From SHAN690 sp038131955 (GTDB taxonomy: Bacteria; Bacteroidota; Bacteroidia; Flavobacteriales_G; Salibacteraceae): a DNA stretch of 64,000 bases. Position 1 is the first letter of the stretch. Every line of letters begins with the position of its first letter. Positions 6,490-15,961 of this stretch are shown here, one piece after another. Under the pieces are notes generated by a model, which searched no databases, had not been told where the DNA came from, and was given only the letters and a program-made list of their open reading frames with translations. The stretch is taken from assembly GCA_038131955.1 (NCBI GenBank), contig JAYPQK010000001.1:124001-188000 (forward strand). The letters are read 5' to 3'. The translations under genes were made by a program, and so were the position numbers.

Positions 6490-6536
6490 TCAGGTCTTTC
6501 AACATTGGGCCGCGGTTAGTCCCGTTCAATTATTCA

Positions 6537-6544
6537 TAATTTTG
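6537..6544 (+). promoter_or_regulatory. -7 box for panD
   Basis: TAATTTTG matches TAnnTTTG and lies 7 nt before the panD ATG, which leaves almost no 5' untranslated region. Confidence 0.7.
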
Positions 6545-6551
6545 CCGCGCA

Positions 6552-6905
6552 ATGAGAATAGAGGTACTCAAATCGAAGATACATCGCGTAAAGGTGACTG
6601 ACGCAAATCTTGACTACATCGGTAGCATCGAGATCGATCAGGCATTGATGGAAGCTTCGAACATCATTGAAGGTGAAAAGGTACAGATCGTCAACATCAA
6701 TAACGGAGAGCGATTTGAAACCTACGCCATCACGGGTAAGCGTAATTCAGGCGTGATCAGTTTGAATGGCCCCGCCGCTCGACGCGTGATGCAAGGAGAT
6801 ATCATCATCATCATCTCGTACGCCCAAATGGAGTTTGAAGCAGCGAAATCCTTCAAACCTTGGGTCATCTTCCCGGACGAAAAGAACAACACACTCGCGA
6901 ATTGA
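6552..6905 (+). CDS. panD: Aspartate 1-decarboxylase
   Basis: A 117-residue pyruvoyl enzyme making beta-alanine for pantothenate and CoA. Self-cleavage occurs at Gly24-Ser25 (YIGSIEID), creating the pyruvoyl group. MRIEVLKSKIHRVKVTDANL is the family N-terminus, and NGPAARRVMQGDIIIIISYA supplies the rest of the double-psi barrel. Length is typical. It heads a tightly packed run: the next gene starts inside its stop codon. Confidence 0.97.
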   Translation: MRIEVLKSKIHRVKVTDANLDYIGSIEIDQALMEASNIIEGEKVQIVNINNGERFETYAITGKRNSGVISLNGPAARRVMQGDIIIIISYAQMEFEAAKSFKPWVIFPDEKNNTLAN

Positions 6906-7909
6906 ATAAAAAGCTGAGGTCTGCACTGCAGGTGCTGGTTTCTCTAGCACTCGGCTTCTTCCTGATCTGGTTCATCTACAAGGACCTGACAGAAGAAGAC
7001 AAGGCTAATATGGTCAATTCCATCAAGGAAGCAAACTACTGGTGGATCGTCGCGTCGACCGGAGTGGCCGTGTTGAGCCACATCTTTCGTGCGTATCGAT
7101 GGAAATTCCCGCTGGTTTCTTTGGGAATCAACATCAACATGGCGAATCGCTTCTCAGCAGTCATGATCGGCTACTTGGCCAACCTCGCCTTCCCTCGCCT
7201 CGGAGAAGTCACGCGCTGCGCCATCTTAGCCAGATACCAGAAACAATCCTTTGAAAAACTTTTCGGAACCGTCATCGCTGAACGTGTAGTGGACGCCGTG
7301 ATATTGTTGGGATTGATCTTTCTGGCTATCGTGATGCAATTCGGGATCTTGAAAGACTTCCTCGCCGATACAGGAGGAAAGCTTTTGGAAAAGACCTCCA
7401 CATTTGTGATCCTTGGCGCACTTGGAGTGATCGGCATTGCCGCCTTGTATGTTGGATGGAAATTCATCCAGCGCTCCACGCATCCCTTCACCCTGCAGGT
7501 TAAGGACAAGATCATGGGCCTAGTAGACGGATTTGCTACCATTAAGCGCATGGAAGGGCAACTGTGGTTCTCCGTGCACACGGCCCTTATCTGGCTTTGC
7601 TATGTCATGATGTTCGTTCTTACTTTCCAGAGCTTACCCGAAACTCAAGGTGTTCCATTCGGTGGAATGCTGGCGTCCTTCGTACTGGGCGGACTCAGCA
7701 TCGTTGCCGTGCAAGGTGGACTTGGGGCCTACCCATTGGCCATCATGGTCATCTTAGCCCTATACGGCGTAGACAAGAATGTGGGATATGCCTTCGGATG
7801 GATCGTCTGGACCGCCCAAACTGCCGTGATCATCTTGGTAGGTTTCTTGGCCATGATCGCCATGCCTTTGATCAATGGTGAAGCCCCCAAAGAAGAAGCT
7901 GAAGCATGA
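6902..7909 (+). CDS. Flippase-like integral membrane protein (UPF0104 / LPG synthase TM region)
   Basis: A 335-residue protein with about eight membrane segments of the lysylphosphatidylglycerol synthase TM-region family. Recognisable segments are LRSALQVLVSLALGFFLIW, LSHIFRAYRWKFPL, YLANLAFPRLGEVTRCAILARY and VQGGLGAYPLAI. Family members are proposed lipid flippases or act in glycolipid handling; no substrate can be named. TTG at 6902 is taken as the start: it overlaps the panD stop and leads directly into the first membrane helix. The ATG at 6860 would add 14 hydrophilic residues inside panD. It overlaps rfaE2 by 4 bp. Confidence 0.87.
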   Translation: MNKKLRSALQVLVSLALGFFLIWFIYKDLTEEDKANMVNSIKEANYWWIVASTGVAVLSHIFRAYRWKFPLVSLGININMANRFSAVMIGYLANLAFPRLGEVTRCAILARYQKQSFEKLFGTVIAERVVDAVILLGLIFLAIVMQFGILKDFLADTGGKLLEKTSTFVILGALGVIGIAALYVGWKFIQRSTHPFTLQVKDKIMGLVDGFATIKRMEGQLWFSVHTALIWLCYVMMFVLTFQSLPETQGVPFGGMLASFVLGGLSIVAVQGGLGAYPLAIMVILALYGVDKNVGYAFGWIVWTAQTAVIILVGFLAMIAMPLINGEAPKEEAEA

Positions 7910-8409
7910 GTTCGGGAATCGAAAATCGGATCCACCAGCATCGATACACGATCGAAGATGTACTTCGGACCTGGCGCTTGGCAAGTGAAAGCATTGTCTT
8001 TACCAATGGCGTTTTTGATCTCATCCATCCCGGTCATGTGCTCTACTTAGAACAGGCAAAAGCTCTTGGGACGAAACTGGTACTGGGACTCAATAGCGAC
8101 GCCTCAGCAAGATCGCTTGGCAAAGGAGATGGACGTCCGATCAATGATCAAAAATCTCGATCCCTGGTCATAGCAGCCTTGCGATCGGTGGATCTAGTGG
8201 TCATCTTTGATGAATATACTCCGCTTGAATTGATCAAGGTAGTCCGACCCAACATCTTGGTAAAGGGAGGAGATTATACCGTCGATCAGATCGTAGGCGC
8301 GAAAGAAGTGATAGAGGCGGGGGGTGAAGTAAAACAACTCGATTTCGTGGAGGGTTACTCCACCACGGCGATCGAACAAAGAATATTGAATTCGGGTTTA
8401 TCGAAGTGA
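7906..8409 (+). CDS. rfaE2: D-glycero-beta-D-manno-heptose 1-phosphate adenylyltransferase
   Basis: A 167-residue stand-alone nucleotidyltransferase domain equivalent to the C-terminal half of HldE. It has the HxGH motif (FDLIHPGHVLYLEQAK), the GLNSDASARSLGKG loop and VKGGDYTVDQIVG. It makes ADP-heptose for the lipopolysaccharide core. It overlaps the flippase gene by 4 bp and sufE at TGATG, so the run is translationally coupled. The envelope-lipid context of the previous gene is compatible with outer-membrane synthesis. Confidence 0.92.
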   Translation: MSSGIENRIHQHRYTIEDVLRTWRLASESIVFTNGVFDLIHPGHVLYLEQAKALGTKLVLGLNSDASARSLGKGDGRPINDQKSRSLVIAALRSVDLVVIFDEYTPLELIKVVRPNILVKGGDYTVDQIVGAKEVIEAGGEVKQLDFVEGYSTTAIEQRILNSGLSK

Positions 8410-8837
8410 TGGCAGACATCAAAGCAATACAAGACGAGATCATCGACGAGTTCAGCTTCTTCGGAGACTGGATGGAGAAGTACGAGCACATCATCGAATT
8501 CGGAAAACAACTTCCGGAGATCGATGCGAGCTTGAAAACAGAGGAAAACCTAGTGAAAGGGTGCCAAAGTCAAGTTTGGCTGCATGCCGAACTCGAGGGA
8601 AACCATCTGAATTTCAACGCCGATAGTGATGCCGTGATTACCAAAGGTTTGGTAGGACTCATGGTACGTGTTCTTTCGGGTCATAGTCCAAAGGAAATCG
8701 CTGAAGCCGACCTTTACTTTGTTGACCAGATCGGATTAAAGGAACACCTTTCGCCCAATCGGGCCAATGGATTGGTCTCGATGATCAAGAAAATGAAAAT
8801 GTACGCCGTGGCATACCAAGCAAAAGCTCAAGCATAG
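8409..8837 (+). CDS. sufE: SufE cysteine desulfurase activator
   Basis: A 142-residue SufE. The sulfur-accepting cysteine is in LVKGCQSQVWLHAE, preceded by the signature WMEKYEHIIEFGKQLP. It takes persulfide from SufS and passes it to the SUF scaffold for Fe-S cluster assembly. The ATG overlaps the rfaE2 stop. It is followed 1 bp later by the SufT-like gene, a common Bacteroidota order. Confidence 0.95.
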   Translation: MADIKAIQDEIIDEFSFFGDWMEKYEHIIEFGKQLPEIDASLKTEENLVKGCQSQVWLHAELEGNHLNFNADSDAVITKGLVGLMVRVLSGHSPKEIAEADLYFVDQIGLKEHLSPNRANGLVSMIKKMKMYAVAYQAKAQA

Positions 8838-8838
8838 C

Positions 8839-9159
8839 ATGGATCCTGCTCTGAAGAAACAATTGGAAACTTCTATCATTTCGGCGCTCAAGACGATCTA
8901 CGATCCTGAGATCCCTGTCGATATTTACGAGCTTGGGTTGATCTATGAGATCAAGATCGAAGAGTCGATGGATGCAACGATCGTTATGACCTTGACATCT
9001 CCGAGCTGTCCGGTAGCCGAAAGCCTTCCCGTAGAAGTAGAAGAGAAAGTGGCCGGTGTAGAAGGGATCGAACGCGCTAAAGTGGAACTAACATGGGACC
9101 CACCCTGGGACAAAGACATGATGAGTGAAGAAGCTATGGTGGAACTTGGATTGATCTGA
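8839..9159 (+). CDS. SufT-like MIP18/DUF59 Fe-S assembly protein
   Basis: A 106-residue DUF59 (MIP18/PaaD-like) protein. Its marks are IYDPEIPVDIYELGLIYEI, MTLTSPSCPVAESLP with the conserved cysteine, and VELTWDPPWDKDMMSEEA. This family acts in maturation of Fe-S proteins. It directly follows sufE and precedes a DUF2480 gene; the three commonly travel together in Flavobacteriia, which supports the SUF role. Confidence 0.93.
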   Translation: MDPALKKQLETSIISALKTIYDPEIPVDIYELGLIYEIKIEESMDATIVMTLTSPSCPVAESLPVEVEEKVAGVEGIERAKVELTWDPPWDKDMMSEEAMVELGLI

Positions 9160-9165
9160 TCGATC

Positions 9166-9672
9166 ATGGAAGGTCCTGTAGAAAATAAAGTGGCGAAAAG
9201 CGGTCTGATGACGCTCGATCTAGAGGAGCAGAGACCGAATTGGAAAGTGGTAGGCTTTGACCTAAAAGACCTCCTTTGGGAAGGTCTGGTCCTGAAAGAA
9301 AAGGACTTCCGTGAATTTGTCGCATCTCACGACTGGAGTCAATACCAAAACGCGTCGGTCTTCATCCACTGCACATCAGATGCAATTATCCCGACTTGGG
9401 CTTATATGCTGCTGGCATCTCAATTATCGAGTGTGGCACATTATTCATTGGTCGGTTCCAAAAAAGAGATTGAGCAAGCGTTGTGGCTAAGTTGGGTGGC
9501 CGACCTCGACCTTACACCCTTTCAAGACCAACGTGTGATCCTGAAAGGGTGCAGCGATGAAGCCATTCCTGAGTCGGTCTACCTCGCCTTGACGGGCAGA
9601 CTCACCTCGGTGGTGAAGTCACTCATGTTCGGAGAACCGTGCTCGACAGTTCCGGTCTTCAAACGCAAGTGA
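9166..9672 (+). CDS. DUF2480 family protein
   Basis: A 168-residue cytoplasmic protein matching DUF2480: NKVAKSGLMTLDLEE near the start, LKDLLWEGLVLKEKDFR, HCTSDAIIPTWAYMLLASQL and GCSDEAIPESVYLALTGRL. Two internal halves share an XXCSDxxIPxxxYxxLxxxL pattern. The function is unknown, but its fixed position after sufE/sufT suggests an accessory role in Fe-S assembly. The stop is 1 bp from the stop of the convergent frameshifted gene. Confidence 0.85.
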   Translation: MEGPVENKVAKSGLMTLDLEEQRPNWKVVGFDLKDLLWEGLVLKEKDFREFVASHDWSQYQNASVFIHCTSDAIIPTWAYMLLASQLSSVAHYSLVGSKKEIEQALWLSWVADLDLTPFQDQRVILKGCSDEAIPESVYLALTGRLTSVVKSLMFGEPCSTVPVFKRK

Positions 9673-9673
9673 C

Positions 9674-10358
9674 TCAGAACAAGATATTCCTGCGGTCTTT
9701 CCAGATAACAAAGGCATAAAGTTCCTGCTCGACGAGCATCGCAACTCGTTCACCATTGAGAAACTTGTTTACCTCTGCTCCGTCCCATCCCTGAGTACGG
9801 AGATCTTCGGCGTATTCTTCCGCTTTATCCAAACTTCCAAACACCCATGCTGAATACGCGAATTCATAGGTAGGCAGTACTTCGAAACTCAAAGGCTGGT
9901 CTACCTTTTCCATCAAACTTCGGCCCTGAGGTTGTTCAAATGTGCCAAAGTATACGGTAAAAGAAACCGCCTCAAGTTCGACTAGATCGGGGTTTACATC
10001 CCGGTCGTTCAAGTTGCCCAAGAGGACCAATGCGTCCTCAGATGAGATGCTGCGCTGATTAAAGAATGGAATCAGACTCACATCATTCTCCTCGACTCCT
10101 TCAGGGAGTTCGGGGAGTCCTTCTAGTGCCTCCTCCAGCGTCCTGTACTTACCATAATACCACCAAGCCTTCGTTGCCTCGAGAGACAGAAAAGTCTTCG
10201 TTCTTCCAGTTTCCACCGACCTGATCCGTTTGGATCTGCCACTGAAAGACCAAATGCTGGGGCAGGTCTGGGTTGTAGATTTTACTCTGTGCTGACACGG
10301 CAGACAAAAATGCAAGCAAAATTGCCAGTACCAAAAAGACGGGAGCTAAGGCTTTCAT
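9674..10358 (-). pseudogene. Secreted protein with SPOR-like C-terminus, split by a frameshift
   Basis: The signal peptide (MKALAPVFLVLAILLAFLSA) and the first 45 or so mature residues lie in one frame (10358-10149). The rest, from about KTFLSLEATKAWWYYG to the C-terminus, lies in the frame one base later. The switch maps to about 10180-10205, near the TTTT in GACTTTTCTG; removing one T would join the frames into a protein of about 228 residues. The C-terminal part (AEEYAEDLRTQGWDGAEV, LYAFVIWKDRRN) resembles a SPOR-type repeat domain. A sequencing indel and a real mutation cannot be told apart here. Confidence 0.7.
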
Positions 10359-10584
10359 AACATCAGAATTTATAGGTTAAACATGTGTTAGTGGTGTCAC
10401 CTATTCATCCAATGTTCAAGGGGTGAAGTCGAGCTGCAATTAGTTAGACACAGGTTCGGATGAAAAAGTTGCCTGATATTCTAACTTTTTTCTGTTTTAC
10501 GGTAGTTTATTCTGAAAGTTCGATTTTTCCCTTCATTTCATCGATGAATAAAGCCGACGCTTCGACACGAATCCGAATTTTCAT

Positions 10585-10592
10585 CACATTTG
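10585..10592 (+). promoter_or_regulatory. -7 box for the TonB-type receptor
   Basis: CACATTTG differs from TAnnTTTG at one base. It ends 5 nt before ATG 10598, the same spacing seen at several other genes here, which supports that start. Confidence 0.45.
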
Positions 10593-10597
10593 AGCTT

Positions 10598-13042
10598 ATG
10601 CCTTACCCTATGAGACACCTAGTGGTCCTGATTTTTTGGATCACAGCCTCTTCGTCTTTCGCGCAAGACTACACCCAAAGTATCCGCGGCCGAGTGGTCG
10701 ACAAAGACACACGTCAACCCATTCCGGGCGTGAATGTGGCATTGCTCGACGACCCTGAGAATATTACAGGAACGAGCACGGATGAGGAAGGTCGCTATGA
10801 GCTACCCTCCCTAGACATCGGCAGGCACGAGCTTCGGTTCACCTTTATCGGCTATCTGCCTCAGATCATCAACAACGTAGAGGTCAATTCGGGAAGGCAA
10901 ACCATCCTCAACATCGAACTCGAGGAAGCTGCCATCGAGATGGAAGCGGTAGAGATCATTGCAACGCGAGATGGTGAGCCGCTCAATGAAATGGCAATGA
11001 TATCAGCCCGACAGTTCAACGTAGCCGAGACGGAACGATATGCAGGAAGTCGCGGTGAACCCTCAAGGATGGCATCGAACTTTGCGGGAGTCCAAGGCGC
11101 GGACGACTCCAGAAACGACATTGTGATCCGCGGTAATTCTCCACAAGCCATTCTCTGGCGCATCGAGGATGTTCCGATATCCAATCCAAACCACTTCAAT
11201 ATTCCCGGAACAGCTGGAGGATCCGTGAGTATCCTGAACAACAAGACACTTGGCAACAGCGACTTCTATACGGGAGCATTCCCCGGTGAATTTGGAAACG
11301 CAACTGCCGGCGTCTTTGACCTCAATATTCGAAATGGAAATAACCAAGATCATGAATTCATAGGCCAGTTCGGATTCCTCGGAACTGAAGCGATGATCGA
11401 AGGACCAATCTCGCGAGAGAAGAACATCACTTACATTGCCGCTTATCGCTATTCCACACTAGCGCTGATCGGTGGACTAGGGATCGAGTACGGGACAGAT
11501 GCGATACCGAAGTATCAAGACCTCACCTTCAAGATCAATGTTCCCGGCAAAGGCGCGTCGTCCTTTTCCCTCTTCGGAGTTGGCGGCACTAGTGACATCG
11601 ACATCCTGATCAGCGACCAAGAAACTCCCGAAGACCGCAACATCTACGGAGATAACGACCGCGACCAATATTTTGGATCGACCATGGGCGTGCTCGGCGC
11701 TAACTACACGCGCTCACTGAATGAAAAGACCTATTGGAAGACCTCTGTTGCCTACAACTACAGCGAGGTCAATTCCTACCACGAACTGGTGTATCGCTAC
11801 GTCGATAACGAAGGCAAATACCAACTCGACAGTGTAAATGCGTTCGACCCATTGCTCAACTACACCTTCAAAGAACAACGTGCCGTTGGACACACCTACA
11901 TCAATTCTAAGTTGAATCGCAACCACGTGATCAAAGCCGGAGCGGTGGTGGAGCAGTTCTTCTTCCAGTACGAAGACAGCGTGTGGGTATTTGACCCCGC
12001 CTCTCCGCTTTATGACACCTGGCGCGTTCGCTGGGACTCTCGGGATCAAGCGACACTGATCCAACCCTACTTACAATGGAAGTACCGCCCCAACAACGAT
12101 TGGGTAATGACCTTCGGGCTCCACTCTCAGTATTTTACCCTCAATGGAGCCTCGTCTTGGATAGAACCTCGCGGAGCCATTCGTCGCACCTTCAAAGACG
12201 GCTCTTCCCTCAATATAGGCGGCGGGCTCCATAGCCAGACACAGCCCTACTATCTGTACTATTTCTCCGAACAGGAAAATGCGAACGGCGATCCAGCCCT
12301 TTACAATAAGAACATGGATTTCACCAAAGCGATCCATGGTGTGGCCGGATACGATCGCATGCTTTCCAAAAACCTGCGATTCAAAAGTGAGATCTACTAC
12401 CAGTGGCTCTATGACATTCCGGTCGACCCCAATACGCTGTCGTTCTCGCTGGCCAATACGGGTTCGGGGTTCGAACGCTTCTTTCCAGACTCACTGGTCA
12501 ACGAAGGCTTCCAGCGCAATTACGGGATAGAATTCACCTTGGAGAAATTCTTTGCTAATAACTACTACTTCTTGTTCACGGGTTCTTTGTTCGACAGCAA
12601 GTACCAAGCCGCCGACGGAAAATGGCGAAATACAGACTTCAATGGAAACTTTGCGGTCAATGCCCTCTTTGCTAAGGAATTCAACCTGTCTAAAAAGCAG
12701 ATGCTCTCGCTCGGAGGAAAGGTCACCGTGGTCGGAGGTCGTTGGTATGGCCCACCCGACATCGCAAAGAGCAATCAAGAGAAGGAGCTGGTTCCTATTG
12801 ACAGCTTGCGCAACACAGAACAGTTTCCGAATTATTTCCGGGCAGACGTGAAGGTCAACTACCGTTATAATGCGAAGAAGGTCACCCATGAATTAGGCAT
12901 CGACCTGGTCAATGTGCTCAACACCCGAAACGTGCTCAGCCTGACCTATGCGCCTGACGAAAATGAGGATCCCGAAGAGAGCATTCGACGCGAATATCAG
13001 CTCGGCCGACTGCCCCTATTCTACTACCGCATCTCCTTCTAG
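10598..13042 (+). CDS. TonB-dependent receptor with carboxypeptidase-regulatory-like domain
   Basis: An outer-membrane protein of about 814 residues. A signal peptide (MRHLVVLIFWITASSSFAQ) is followed by a CarboxypepD_reg-like beta-sandwich (IRGRVVDKDTRQPIPGVNVA), a plug domain (GVQGADDSRNDIVIRGNSPQ, NPNHFNIPGTAGG) and a beta-barrel ending FYYRISF with a terminal Phe. No SusD partner is next to it, so it is more like a siderophore/cofactor-type receptor than a SusC. The substrate is unknown. Start 10598 is inferred from the promoter spacing; ATG 10610 is equally usable. In-frame codons further upstream lie in the promoter. Confidence 0.88.
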   Translation: MPYPMRHLVVLIFWITASSSFAQDYTQSIRGRVVDKDTRQPIPGVNVALLDDPENITGTSTDEEGRYELPSLDIGRHELRFTFIGYLPQIINNVEVNSGRQTILNIELEEAAIEMEAVEIIATRDGEPLNEMAMISARQFNVAETERYAGSRGEPSRMASNFAGVQGADDSRNDIVIRGNSPQAILWRIEDVPISNPNHFNIPGTAGGSVSILNNKTLGNSDFYTGAFPGEFGNATAGVFDLNIRNGNNQDHEFIGQFGFLGTEAMIEGPISREKNITYIAAYRYSTLALIGGLGIEYGTDAIPKYQDLTFKINVPGKGASSFSLFGVGGTSDIDILISDQETPEDRNIYGDNDRDQYFGSTMGVLGANYTRSLNEKTYWKTSVAYNYSEVNSYHELVYRYVDNEGKYQLDSVNAFDPLLNYTFKEQRAVGHTYINSKLNRNHVIKAGAVVEQFFFQYEDSVWVFDPASPLYDTWRVRWDSRDQATLIQPYLQWKYRPNNDWVMTFGLHSQYFTLNGASSWIEPRGAIRRTFKDGSSLNIGGGLHSQTQPYYLYYFSEQENANGDPALYNKNMDFTKAIHGVAGYDRMLSKNLRFKSEIYYQWLYDIPVDPNTLSFSLANTGSGFERFFPDSLVNEGFQRNYGIEFTLEKFFANNYYFLFTGSLFDSKYQAADGKWRNTDFNGNFAVNALFAKEFNLSKKQMLSLGGKVTVVGGRWYGPPDIAKSNQEKELVPIDSLRNTEQFPNYFRADVKVNYRYNAKKVTHELGIDLVNVLNTRNVLSLTYAPDENEDPEESIRREYQLGRLPLFYYRISF

Positions 13043-13087
13043 GCAAATGCTAGTGAAAGGCCTACTTTCGCGGCTCACTTGACCCAC

Positions 13088-13903
13088 ATGCTTCGCTCTA
13101 TCTACTATTGGCTCCCTCCTTCGCTTCGGCTTCTTGCGCGTCGACTTGTATTTCTTCCTCATGATCTAATGACTGCGGGAAAACGTCGAGGTGAACTCCT
13201 GCCACCTCGTGGGATCATCTTCACGGGCTCTGGCGATTTTCTGGAAGATGGAAAGCGGTGGACTGAACATTTCAAACACTACGGTCTGCAACCATCGGAT
13301 GCCTTCCTCGACATTGGATCGGGCATTGGCCGAATTGCCGTGGGACTGACCCATTACCTGAATGCAGAAGCCAAGTACGAAGGTTTTGATATCATGGCGC
13401 TGGGTGTGAATTGGTGTCGAAACAACATCTCCAAGCGCCACCCCCAGTTTCGGTTTACCTTGATCGACCTGAAGAATGACCTATACCGCAACACCGGTGA
13501 TGATGCTTCCCAGTTGACCTTTCCTTACGGTGATAATCACTTCGAAATGGCTTGTGCCACTTCTCTTTTTACGCACCTCCTTCCCGACGAAACTGCCAAC
13601 TATTTGATTCAAACCGGGAGATGCCTTAAGCCGGGCGGTAAGTTGGTTGCCACCTTCTTCTTGAAAGATCCGAATGCCTCTGACGACAAGGCTCAAATGG
13701 ACTTCAAATTCGATAAGGGGCGCTATGCCTTGCACAGCGAACAGTCACAAGCTGCGAACGTGCGCTATGACCTTGAGCTACTAACTGAAATGGCCGATAA
13801 GGCTGGCTTGAAAATCGAGACCATCGATCACGGCCATTGGAGGGGAACCCCGAAGGGTCAGTCAAAAGATTTTCAAGATATCGTCGTTATGACCAAGCCT
13901 TAA
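13088..13903 (+). CDS. Class I SAM-dependent methyltransferase
   Basis: A 271-residue Rossmann-fold methyltransferase: SAM-binding motif I is FLDIGSGIGRIAVGL, an acidic strand end follows at KYEGFDIM, and post-motif LKPGGKLVATFFLKD is typical. The N-terminal 45 residues are basic and hydrophobic. The acceptor substrate cannot be told. A -7-like box TACTTTCG lies at 13063-13070; a TTG at 13079 is an alternative start that would fit the short leaders seen elsewhere. Its TAA stop overlaps the stop of purF on the opposite strand. Confidence 0.85.
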   Translation: MLRSIYYWLPPSLRLLARRLVFLPHDLMTAGKRRGELLPPRGIIFTGSGDFLEDGKRWTEHFKHYGLQPSDAFLDIGSGIGRIAVGLTHYLNAEAKYEGFDIMALGVNWCRNNISKRHPQFRFTLIDLKNDLYRNTGDDASQLTFPYGDNHFEMACATSLFTHLLPDETANYLIQTGRCLKPGGKLVATFFLKDPNASDDKAQMDFKFDKGRYALHSEQSQAANVRYDLELLTEMADKAGLKIETIDHGHWRGTPKGQSKDFQDIVVMTKP

Positions 13904-15813
13904 TAGGCACGTACTCGCTTGCCTTCGAAGAAGTTCGCAAAGGCACGATTCACCACACGATTTCCACCCGTAGTAGGATAGTTTCCGCTGAAGTACCAAT
14001 CGCCTTTGTGATGCGGAACAGAAGCATGGAGTCCGTCAAGTGTCTGATACATGATCTCTAGATCCGCCTTCAAGTCTTCTGGCCTCAACAACTCAGAGAT
14101 CTTCTTAGAGATCTGCTCATCGGTAAACGGCTCATAGATCTTCTGGACGTGGTTTTGGTAATTATGGTTATTCGATTCTGCCAGTTCTGCGATACAAAGG
14201 TCATAAACCTCTTTGATCACCCCTTCACGACCCGTTTCCTTCAGTAGGGCGATCGCCGCTTGGAAGGCTACGAAGTCCTGAAGCAAACTCATGTCGATTC
14301 CATAGCAATCGGGATATCGGATCTGAGGAGCGCTCGAAACGACTACGATCTTCTTTGGGTTGAGACGGTCCAGAATGCGGAGAATACTCTGTTTCAAGGT
14401 AGTACCTCGAACAATGGAGTCATCGATCACCACCAAGTTATCGGCATTCTTTCGCACCGTGCCGTAGGTGATGTCATACACGTGTGCAACAAGGTCGTTT
14501 CGATCGCTATCCTGAGTGATGAACGTTCTGAGTTTTGCGTCCTTGATCGCCACCTTTTCAGCACGAACGCGTTCATTCAAGATCTTGCGAAGGGCGTCTT
14601 TGTCTTTCGGGTCGATCTTCGCGATGTCATCCAACTTCCGCTCGTTGTGGAACTCTTCCAATCCTTTGAGCATACCATAGTAGGAAACTTCTGCTGTGTT
14701 CGGAATGAAGGAGAAAACCGTGTTATCAAGGTCATCATCGATGGTCTTCAATACCTGCGGAACCACCGTTCTTCCCAACTCTAATCGTTCGCGATAGATA
14801 TCGAGATCACTGCCTCGCGAGAAGTAGATCCGTTCAAACGAGCAAGAGAGCTTTTCACCTAGTTGGCGGATCATGTCCATCGATACTTTACCGTCCTTTC
14901 GAATGATCAAGGCATGTCCGGGATCGATCTCTTTGACAGATTCAGAAGGAACATTAAAGACCGTTTGGATCACAGGTCGCTCGCTGGCTACCACAACAAC
15001 TTCGTCATCGCGATAGTAGAAGGCCGGGCGAATTCCATTTGGATCACGTAGCACGAAAGCATCGCCGTTACCGATCATTCCGGCCATCGCATATCCACCA
15101 TCAAAATCCTCCGCTGAACGAGTCAAGATGTTACGAACATCCATGTTCTTTGAGATCATCGCTGTGATCTCTGTATTGCTGTAACCTAATCGCTTGTATT
15201 TAGCGAAAAGGGCTTCGTTCTCTTCGTCAAGAAAGTGACCGATCTTCTCGAGTACCGTTACCGTATCGGCCTTCTTCTTCGGGTGCTGACCTAAATTGAT
15301 GAGGATCTCGAACTGCTCATCTACGTTGGTCATATTGAAGTTACCCGCCAAGACCAAGTTTCGCGTCATCCAGTTGTTCTGACGCAAGAAAGGGTGACAC
15401 GCTTCAATGCTATTATCGCCGTAGGTCCCGTAGCGAAGGTGACCTAAGAAAACCTCTCCTGAAAACGGCGCATTCTCTTTTAACCAATTCGGGTCATCCA
15501 ATACGGATTGATCTCCTCCCGCTCTTTCTTGAACGCGGTTCTTGATCCCTGAATACACGTGATCAAAAATATCTTGGATCGGCTTGTTACTATTGGATCG
15601 GAATCGAGAGATGTATCGGTTTCCAGGGGTTACGTCAAACTTTACGTTGGCCAAACCCGCTCCGTCTTGCCCGCGGTTGTGCTGTTTCTCCATCAGGAGA
15701 TACATCTTGTTTAGGCCGTAAAAGGACGTGCCGTATTTCTCACGGTAAAAATCGAGGGGCTTTAGGAGTCGAATGAGTGCTATACCGCACTCGTGCTTGA
15801 TCTGGTCGCTCAT
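13900..15813 (-). CDS. purF: Amidophosphoribosyltransferase family protein (long Bacteroidota form)
   Basis: A 637-residue protein with an N-terminal glutaminase (Ntn) domain and a C-terminal phosphoribosyltransferase domain. The nucleophile would be C9 in MSDQIKHECGI, so an N-terminal segment must be removed to expose it. Conserved glutaminase segments are QHNRGQDGAGLA, FLGHLRYGTYG and ILAGNFN-like LVLAGNFNMTN. The PRPP loop is VVIDDSIVRGTT. The protein is over 100 residues longer than the usual enzyme, with inserts around residues 75-115 and 380-440, as in other Bacteroidota copies. The reaction makes phosphoribosylamine from PRPP and glutamine. Whether this is the main PurF or a second paralogue cannot be decided here. 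Confidence 0.85.
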   Translation of the reverse strand: MSDQIKHECGIALIRLLKPLDFYREKYGTSFYGLNKMYLLMEKQHNRGQDGAGLANVKFDVTPGNRYISRFRSNSNKPIQDIFDHVYSGIKNRVQERAGGDQSVLDDPNWLKENAPFSGEVFLGHLRYGTYGDNSIEACHPFLRQNNWMTRNLVLAGNFNMTNVDEQFEILINLGQHPKKKADTVTVLEKIGHFLDEENEALFAKYKRLGYSNTEITAMISKNMDVRNILTRSAEDFDGGYAMAGMIGNGDAFVLRDPNGIRPAFYYRDDEVVVVASERPVIQTVFNVPSESVKEIDPGHALIIRKDGKVSMDMIRQLGEKLSCSFERIYFSRGSDLDIYRERLELGRTVVPQVLKTIDDDLDNTVFSFIPNTAEVSYYGMLKGLEEFHNERKLDDIAKIDPKDKDALRKILNERVRAEKVAIKDAKLRTFITQDSDRNDLVAHVYDITYGTVRKNADNLVVIDDSIVRGTTLKQSILRILDRLNPKKIVVVSSAPQIRYPDCYGIDMSLLQDFVAFQAAIALLKETGREGVIKEVYDLCIAELAESNNHNYQNHVQKIYEPFTDEQISKKISELLRPEDLKADLEIMYQTLDGLHASVPHHKGDWYFSGNYPTTGGNRVVNRAFANFFEGKRVRAY

Positions 15814-15827
15814 TTTCTTCGGGGCGA

Positions 15828-15835
15828 CAAAGGTA
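15828..15835 (-). promoter_or_regulatory. -7 box for purF
   Basis: Read on the minus strand, TACCTTTG is a perfect TAnnTTTG, 14 nt before the ATG. Confidence 0.65.
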
Positions 15836-15961
15836 TCAAGTTTTCATCGCTGAGAGCGAATCAAGTTAACGTTTCAGTAACAGCAACTAAATACCCGTCT
15901 CATGCGTCTAATACATTGCGCGCGACTCGGCAAACCGCTACCTTAGGCGTTCGTTTTCAGT

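Noticed and set aside
14260..14784. A 174-codon open frame opposite purF
   Set aside because: It is antisense to conserved purF codons, and its translation has no recognisable domain or promoter.
13900..15813. PurF lacking its nucleophile
   Set aside because: The expected Cys is not at residue 2 but is present at residue 9, consistent with processing of a short leader.
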